Below are positions 59,345 through 64,000 of a DNA stretch of 64,000 nt, piece by piece. Within the stretch, counting starts at the first letter, position 1. Every line of letters begins with the position of its first letter. Source of the stretch: Berkiella sp963829835. Its GTDB lineage: Bacteria; Pseudomonadota; Gammaproteobacteria; Berkiellales; Berkiellaceae. The stretch is from contig CAWHKC010000004.1 of assembly GCA_963829835.1 (NCBI GenBank), positions 1,922,001 through 1,986,000 of the forward strand, written 5' to 3'. Position numbers and translations under genes: made by a program. The notes beneath the pieces are model-generated. The model searched no databases, was not told the origin of the DNA, and saw only the letters and a program-made list of their open reading frames with translations.

Positions 59345-60954
59345 GGTGATATTTGGTTAGCATAAGTCCATGGTAACCATTTAGATGGCTCTTTAAAAAT
59401 TTGACTTTTATTAGCTTGCAAAGCTATGAGATAATCAACTGGGTTGACTTCGTTGGTTTGGCAAGTTTGGATAATGGATACCAACATGCTTCCTATAAAA
59501 GCGCCATGTTCTGTTTTATAGAACATGGCACTTTTCCTTATCCGGATAGGAACTTTCAACGATGCTTCTAATATATTGTTATCTAACGGCGCCCCTTCAA
59601 TTTTAAGGAATTGGGTTAAGGGACCCCAGTGCTTTAACATATATTGTATGGCTTTACCCAGTGAGTTGTTCTCTTCCACAAGATTGTCTTCAAGTTGCTT
59701 TTTAAGCCAGGTTTTGAGCCTGCTCATCACAGGCCCGCTATGAGTTTGGTGATATGTTAAACGTTCAACATCAACCATTTTACTATCCTTGGTGTAGGCA
59801 TCATGACGATAGATAATCGCTAACTGTTCAATCACATGCGAACACTGTTCATGGAAAAAGGGCTCAATTTCCACAAATTTACGTCTTGCGTGGGCGATGC
59901 AGTTCATTAAGATTACATCATGCTCTTTAGGCACGTTTCGACTAAGCGCATCACACATGTAGTTGATTGGTGACAGGTGCTTATGACGTAGATTAAGCAA
60001 TCTTGTCATGTTCTCACCTGCGTGCTTTGTGCTACTGTAGTTCAGGTGAATGATGTGGTCTTGATAATATGAGAGGATGCCTGTAGTAAAGGTGCCTTTT
60101 CTTGTTTTGGGATTTTTAATATGTTTGTTTGCACTAATGTTATCTAAAATCTTAACATTTGTATCATCAGCATGAACAAGGCGCCCTTGAGCCGCTAAAT
60201 ATTCAAGAGTGTATAATATTGGATAGATATCATTGGCAACTTGTTCAATCAAGTCCCATTGTGTTGAATCAGGTAATGGAATACCAAGCAATTTTTGATA
60301 GGCTTCGATGCGATATAGAGGCATCCCCATAAAGTATTTCATTAAACAAAGCTGTGCTTTAAAGGCATAATCATATTTATCTTCACTGACTGATGCTGGC
60401 AAGCTGGCAGAAATATAATGACCACAAAGGCAGCATCTAAGCTTCTCGATATGATATTGAGTGGCTTTTGCAAAACCTTGGCCGCTTACCTTGATAACTG
60501 TCCCTGGTGCGGCATTCCAAAGTCTTCCCCCACACGCTGTAGGGCAAAGGTCACCCGCTTCAAATTGTGAGTGCTTTATTGTGACTCTTTCGTTATTGAG
60601 ATATTGCTGATGACTTAACCTGCCATAATTGGATTTGCTTGATGCTATATCTTGATCTGCACGGATGCCGTCATTTTCATCATGAGAAGAATCAGCGCTA
60701 CCTTTCGTTTTGGTGCCATTTGGATTGTATTTGCTTATTTTATATTTGCTTTTGCTCTGAGGTTCACCAAAGATAATCATCTTCAAACGATTGATACTGA
60801 TTTTTCTTTCGAGTAGTTGCTGCTGTAGCCAACCATTAAAATCGATGAGCCCCTTAAGTAATGCTTTATCTTCATTATTAAGATTTGACTCATTGATACT
60901 AGACTTTAAAACTTGTACCTGATCATAGGTTAGATCAACTTTTTGAGGATACAT
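59317..60954 (-). CDS. tnpC: IS66-family transposase TnpC
   Basis: A 545-residue transposase of the usual TnpC length. It has an N-terminal helical region, a zinc-ribbon at about residues 135-180 (GDLCPTACGGRLW with LRCCLCGHYI), and the catalytic core with Asp263/264 in LVHADDTNVKI, Asp in NYMCDALSRNVP, and Glu in LDNNILEASLKVPIRIRKSA. It faces the accessory genes, whereas in most IS66 elements all three are in one direction. The gene is intact, so the element may still be active. Confidence 0.88.
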   Translation of the reverse strand: MYPQKVDLTYDQVQVLKSSINESNLNNEDKALLKGLIDFNGWLQQQLLERKISINRLKMIIFGEPQSKSKYKISKYNPNGTKTKGSADSSHDENDGIRADQDIASSKSNYGRLSHQQYLNNERVTIKHSQFEAGDLCPTACGGRLWNAAPGTVIKVSGQGFAKATQYHIEKLRCCLCGHYISASLPASVSEDKYDYAFKAQLCLMKYFMGMPLYRIEAYQKLLGIPLPDSTQWDLIEQVANDIYPILYTLEYLAAQGRLVHADDTNVKILDNISANKHIKNPKTRKGTFTTGILSYYQDHIIHLNYSSTKHAGENMTRLLNLRHKHLSPINYMCDALSRNVPKEHDVILMNCIAHARRKFVEIEPFFHEQCSHVIEQLAIIYRHDAYTKDSKMVDVERLTYHQTHSGPVMSRLKTWLKKQLEDNLVEENNSLGKAIQYMLKHWGPLTQFLKIEGAPLDNNILEASLKVPIRIRKSAMFYKTEHGAFIGSMLVSIIQTCQTNEVNPVDYLIALQANKSQIFKEPSKWLPWTYANQISPQVVACTTA

Positions 60955-61202
60955 CTAAACACCTTAAACTGCAGATGCAAATAATAAGGCAGTCTTAAGG
61001 TCGTTTGTAGGATCCAAAAGCTATTTTGAATGTGATCCAATCGCTATAGCTGTGCAGATACACTTCTTTAGGTCAGATGGGTGAATATGATTGTTCTTGT
61101 CTGAGGTTTATCATGGATACCATTTGAAGGCCGATTTGTAGTGTAACCACACTCTTTTTGGTATGGTAGCGCGCCTTTATTTGTGTCTTTCAATTTTTAA
61201 AC
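60955..61202. other. Non-coding part of the insertion
   Basis: Bases between tnpC and the small passenger gene. I looked for an inverted copy of the left end here and found none. No gene is seen. Confidence 0.35.
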
Positions 61203-61514
61203 TTACAGAAATCTAGGACTTCTTCGATCTTTCTTCACTGGTGTAGGTTTTTCCTCTGGAGCAGGCGAAGCTTCTCTGCTGGCATTTTCTCTTTTCAGGG
61301 CAGGCGAACCTTCTCTGCTGTCATTTCCCCAATGTGATGGCAGAAATATAGGAAAATGTTCATTTTTAGCTTCTTTTTTTGCTTCTTCTTCTAATACTGA
61401 TAAGGCCGTGTCGGCCAACGCATCAAATGATTTTTTGATTAAACCATCAATTGAATTATTATTTTGGTCTCTGGCGGAGTCTGATAGCGAATGTATATCA
61501 ATTTTGAGGTCCAT
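61203..61514 (-). CDS. Small hypothetical protein inside the tpm insertion
   Basis: A 103-residue protein. Residues 1-55 are helical and acidic (IDGLIKKSFDALADTALSVL). The tail is disordered with repeated SREGSPA/SREASPA motifs and a basic end (VKKDRRSPRFL). CAAGG lies before the ATG. It is either a passenger gene of the IS66-type element or part of an older insertion. The Ser-Pro-rich basic tail resembles those of effector proteins here. Confidence 0.5.
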   Translation of the reverse strand: MDLKIDIHSLSDSARDQNNNSIDGLIKKSFDALADTALSVLEEEAKKEAKNEHFPIFLPSHWGNDSREGSPALKRENASREASPAPEEKPTPVKKDRRSPRFL

Positions 61515-61591
61515 ACCTTGTTCTGTTACTTCATATGTTCTCCCACATGCAGATAATGATGCCAGCTTCCATTGGAACCCTGGAAAATCAT

Positions 61592-61921
61592 GATGCTGTA
61601 TATGATCGGGCAGCTTTGATTGCTCTACCTACAGAAGCACGTCGTCGATATGTTCAAAAAATGCTAAGTTTAATAGAACCACATGCCCAAATATTTCTAA
61701 TCACTTTTATATATAATGAAAGTGAAATGCAAGGTCCTCCTTTTTCAGTTGATGAAAATGAGGTTAAAAAGTATTTTGGAGAGAAATATAATATTTTAGA
61801 ACTTTACAAAGAACCCGTTGTTAATATACCAGTACATTTGCAAGCAATTGGATTAAAGCATCTTCAAGAGCTTATTTTTTCAGCTTTCTCCCGCTTAAAA
61901 TTTACATTATTTTTTACTTAA
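61592..61921 (+). pseudogene. tpm: Thiopurine S-methyltransferase, 3' part
   Basis: From the right target duplication the frame reads DAVYDRAALIALPTEARRRY, then MLSLIEPHAQIFLITFIYN, PPFSVDENEVKKYFG and continues to a stop at 61919-61921. This is the C-terminal half of TPMT, including the DR.AL.AL motif after the GD.F segment. It completes the part that ends at 58489. Upstream in frame it fuses to insertion DNA, so any product would lack the SAM-binding motif I. Confidence 0.88.
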
Positions 61922-62353
61922 GGCTAATTTCAAGGTTCGCGGCACTACGTATGTTGCAAGCAGATAAAGACAAGATATGAAGAGAAAACGATAGATGGGT
62001 GATATTGCTAATTCCACTAACAAATGCAGGAAATAATCAATCTTTTCACTTCGTTGCAATAATAAAATGAAAATGCAAATAGATTGAATTCAAAGCGTAA
62101 AAAACGTCTGATGCAATAAGATTTTTGAGCCTTATTATCCATCTAAAACCTCCATTAATCAGCCTTAATTCACCAATTATCTTAGATATTTCCAAGTGGT
62201 TTTTTTTACCACATACAATGATTTTAAACTAATTTAAAATAATTGGACTGCCGAAGGAATATAAAATATTTTAATATGACTTGGAAGGAGGTACTAGTAT
62301 ATAATTTAAGAAATATATGTGATTGGCGCATAACCAGCTAGGAAAATATCTCG
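61922..62353. other. Intergenic, no clear feature
   Basis: About 430 AT-rich bases between convergent ends. An AAGGAGGT sequence at 62285 lies inside a 21-codon ATG frame and has no start at a useful distance after it, so it is probably chance. No gene is proposed. Confidence 0.35.
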
Positions 62354-63520
62354 TCACCATAGTCGTTTTGGAGATTTGAATTGATCGTCTTGTTCAAATT
62401 CCTCCAGTTCCCTATCTGGGGTTTTAAATTCTGGAGATGGCAACGGTAGTGGTGTAGGCGGTAAGGTATAATTGTTAATTTCAGGCTGTGCATCATTAGA
62501 GAGCAACAACCAATCTTTTAATTTATCAAGCTCAGATATAATTGGGATGTCCAAATGGATATCCTTTTCTGATGAAACATTATGTTTTTCAATTGCCTTA
62601 TTATAACGGGGAGTATAGGTTGCAAAGAATGCATTAGGACCTAATGCTGTCGTTTCATCTGAAAATGTGGTTGAATGTCTAGATATTGGTTGCGGCGCTG
62701 GAATTAGCATAGGATGTATAGGATCCTGTGGCGATTGTATTGGTATATGTAATGATGCTGAATGTTTCGGCTGCGTTTGTGGCATTGGCATAGGATACGG
62801 CGTTTGCATAGGATACGGCGTTTGCATAGGATACGGCGTTGGCAGTGGATACGGCATTTGCTTAGGATACGGCGTTGGCAGTGGATACGGCGTTTGCATA
62901 GGATACGGCGTTGGCAGTGGATACGGCGTTTGCATAGGATACGGCGTTGGCACAGAATAAAGCATTGATGATTGATACTGCACTGGCGGTAAATAGGATA
63001 TTTGGTTTAGATATGGCGATTGTGCCGGTAGTATATATTGTGCTGGTGCTATTGACGGCCTGCTTTGATTATTCATCGATTGGTACGAAGGCATTAAATT
63101 TTGGTTTGATAGGTCAACTACGCAATCATATTCTTTCTTAGGTTTTAAGAATGCGCAAAGCAATTTCATTGCAAAAGCGGGGGTCATTGATTCTTGATCT
63201 GGTTGTTGAACAATTTTGAATGTAACTTGCCCATACGATGATTTACATTCATTAAGATATTTAGGAAAGTTCCTCCATGCCTCAGTTCTTCCTGTTTTAC
63301 GATTTAAAGTTTTTCTTATAAGTTTGAAAATTTTAGCATGCTTGTTCTTATGTTCTTTTTTAAGAAGAAAGATGACATATTTTTCTTGAATGATTGCCTT
63401 CTCAATGACTTCACCGCTTAGAATTAACGCTCCCAGGTTATCCTTATTGTTATGTGCTTTAGGGAGTGCGCGGGTCGATGTTTTATTTTCTAAACCGATC
63501 TTACCTTTAATGGCGGGCAT
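62354..63520 (-). CDS. Protein with proline-rich PYP repeats
   Basis: A 388-residue protein from the ATG at 63520, preceded by CGGAG; an upstream ATG at 63559 lacks a ribosome site. Residues 1-130 form a globular domain of unknown family (ALILSGEVIEKAIIQEKYVI). Residues about 170-260 are proline- and tyrosine-rich with tandem PTPYPMQTPYPL units, encoded by 18-bp-type DNA repeats (GGATACGGCGTTTGCATA). The C-terminus is polar with further Pro (PPTPLPLPSPEF). PYP-type tracts can bind SH3 or WW domains in eukaryotes, but this is inference. Confidence 0.68.
   Translation of the reverse strand: MPAIKGKIGLENKTSTRALPKAHNNKDNLGALILSGEVIEKAIIQEKYVIFLLKKEHKNKHAKIFKLIRKTLNRKTGRTEAWRNFPKYLNECKSSYGQVTFKIVQQPDQESMTPAFAMKLLCAFLKPKKEYDCVVDLSNQNLMPSYQSMNNQSRPSIAPAQYILPAQSPYLNQISYLPPVQYQSSMLYSVPTPYPMQTPYPLPTPYPMQTPYPLPTPYPKQMPYPLPTPYPMQTPYPMQTPYPMPMPQTQPKHSASLHIPIQSPQDPIHPMLIPAPQPISRHSTTFSDETTALGPNAFFATYTPRYNKAIEKHNVSSEKDIHLDIPIISELDKLKDWLLLSNDAQPEINNYTLPPTPLPLPSPEFKTPDRELEEFEQDDQFKSPKRLW
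62785..62960 (-). repeat. 18-bp tandem repeats encoding PYP units
   Basis: About ten copies of an 18-base unit (ATAGGATACGGCGTTTGC or TGGATACGGCGTTGGCAG on the plus strand) lie in frame, giving a repeated six-residue Pro-Tyr-Pro motif. Two variants alternate, suggesting higher-order duplication. Confidence 0.8.
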
Positions 63521-63735
63521 ATATTGCTCCGAAATTTCTATTACAAAAGCTATTCCCAAAGATTGTATACGTAACTAACACCATTGTATGTGGGCAAAAA
63601 AACCACACATATTAAATGTTAAAAGTGCAAACCGACATCATAGGTAACAACAAGGAGGGCCGGTTTACATTTCGCTATTAGACATGTTATTCTATATTAG
63701 AATATTATATCTAACAGCTAAAAGAGACTTATCCC

Positions 63736-64000
63736 TTGAAAAAAGAACTAGAAATGGCCATTCCTATGGCAGAAGCCTTTGCCAGGCTCCTTCACCCCTT
63801 TGCAGAAGTGGTGATACACGATATTACTAAAGATAAAATCGAAATGATTTTTAACCCCTTATCCAAACGTGAAGTGGGTGATAGCTCATACCTTGATCGC
63901 TGGGAGTTTACGGTAGATCCTAAAGACAATGTTATCGGTCCATATGAAAAAATCAATTACGACGGACGTAAAATAAAATCCATCAGTGTTATCTTACGTG
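63736..64000 (+). CDS. YheO/DauR-like transcriptional regulator, 5' part
   Basis: The gene leaves the window after 88 codons. It starts at a TTG (63736) or the ATG at 63754. The visible part (PMAEAFARLLHPFAEVVIHD, then IEMIFNPLSKREVGDSSYL, and ISVILRD at the edge) matches the PAS-like N-terminal domain of YheO/DauR regulators, in which 'P....lg...EvVlHD' is the opening. A C-terminal helix-turn-helix would be expected beyond the window. Such proteins respond to small metabolites. It lies 216 bases from the divergent proline-rich gene. Confidence 0.72.
   Translation, partial: MKKELEMAIPMAEAFARLLHPFAEVVIHDITKDKIEMIFNPLSKREVGDSSYLDRWEFTVDPKDNVIGPYEKINYDGRKIKSISVILR

Larger units (their letters stand above)
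58490..61591. mobile_element. IS66-family insertion within tpm
   Basis: About 3.1 kb inserted into tpm, carrying tnpA- and tnpB-like genes on the plus strand, a tnpC-type transposase on the minus strand and a small extra gene. The left end starts GTAACCTTCCGATGAGC, comparable to the GTAA start of IS66 termini. I do not see a clear inverted copy at the right end near 61591, so the right side may carry a second insertion or be rearranged. The 8-bp duplication supports insertion as one unit. Confidence 0.75.

Noticed and set aside
62276..62341. AAGGAGGT with a possible small ORF
   Set aside because: The strong-looking site lies inside a 21-codon frame and has no start codon at suitable distance downstream.
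62667..62968. Plus-strand ORFs over the PYP repeats
   Set aside because: They are repeats of GYGVCIG or RIRRLH type created by the 18-bp units on the opposite strand.

Overview
This window is AT-rich DNA from an obligately or facultatively host-associated gammaproteobacterium. It most resembles Legionellales (Legionella/Coxiella/Berkiella type). That placement is an inference from content: many genes encode domains normally found in eukaryotes or in secreted bacterial effectors (F-box, ankyrin, RasGEF, protein kinase, Fic, YopJ-like, SidE-like). Most large genes are single, often on the minus strand, with little operon structure. Housekeeping content is small: gabD, one tRNA-Met, a few methyltransferases, an L,D-transpeptidase, a MerR regulator and a YheO-like regulator.

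Layout. 1-3.9 kb: a truncated membrane-protein gene, two hypotheticals and gabD, whose 3' end is followed by a 128-bp tandem palindromic repeat. 4-7.5 kb: a very acidic protein with expanded 9-bp repeats and three small exported proteins of biased composition. 7.5-17 kb: a RasGEF protein, a methyltransferase, an ankyrin plus YopJ-like acetyltransferase, a double-glycine-leader peptide, an L,D-transpeptidase, a PQQ-type propeller and a beta-helix protein. 17-27.4 kb: an F-box protein, a TPR lipoprotein-like exported protein, a MerR/TipA-type regulator with its operator, a repeat protein, a methyltransferase behind a perfect palindrome, and a class II Fic protein. 27.6-28.5 kb: tRNA-Met followed by 219-bp repeats. 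28.6-35.2 kb: a second leader peptide, a cupin, an HExxH putative metalloprotease, an F-box plus ankyrin protein, and a duplicated gene tail. 35.4-46 kb: an ankyrin protein with a papain-like N-terminal triad, an exported beta-propeller, a CheD-like putative deamidase and a 16-repeat protein. 47-56.3 kb: a large hypothetical, a SidE-like protein with ADP-ribosyltransferase and phosphodiesterase modules in the order opposite to Legionella SidE proteins, two more leader peptides, a GC-rich aldehyde dehydrogenase fragment and a Ser/Thr kinase. 56.8-64 kb: a hypothetical, a thiopurine methyltransferase gene broken by an IS66-type insertion with an 8-bp target duplication, a proline-rich repeat protein and the start of a YheO-like regulator.

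Taken together, the candidate effectors would cover several host-modifying chemistries: acetylation, AMPylation, deamidation, phosphorylation, phosphoribosyl-ubiquitination, proteolysis, SCF recruitment and small-GTPase exchange. No secretion apparatus lies in the window, so secretion of any of them is inference. The most notable items are the SidE-like protein with swapped modules, the CheD-like protein, the RasGEF protein, the ankyrin-YopJ fusion, and the pair of loci (32.9-35.3 kb and 42.8-45.9 kb) that share both flanks and look like reciprocal deletion products of one ancestral gene pair.
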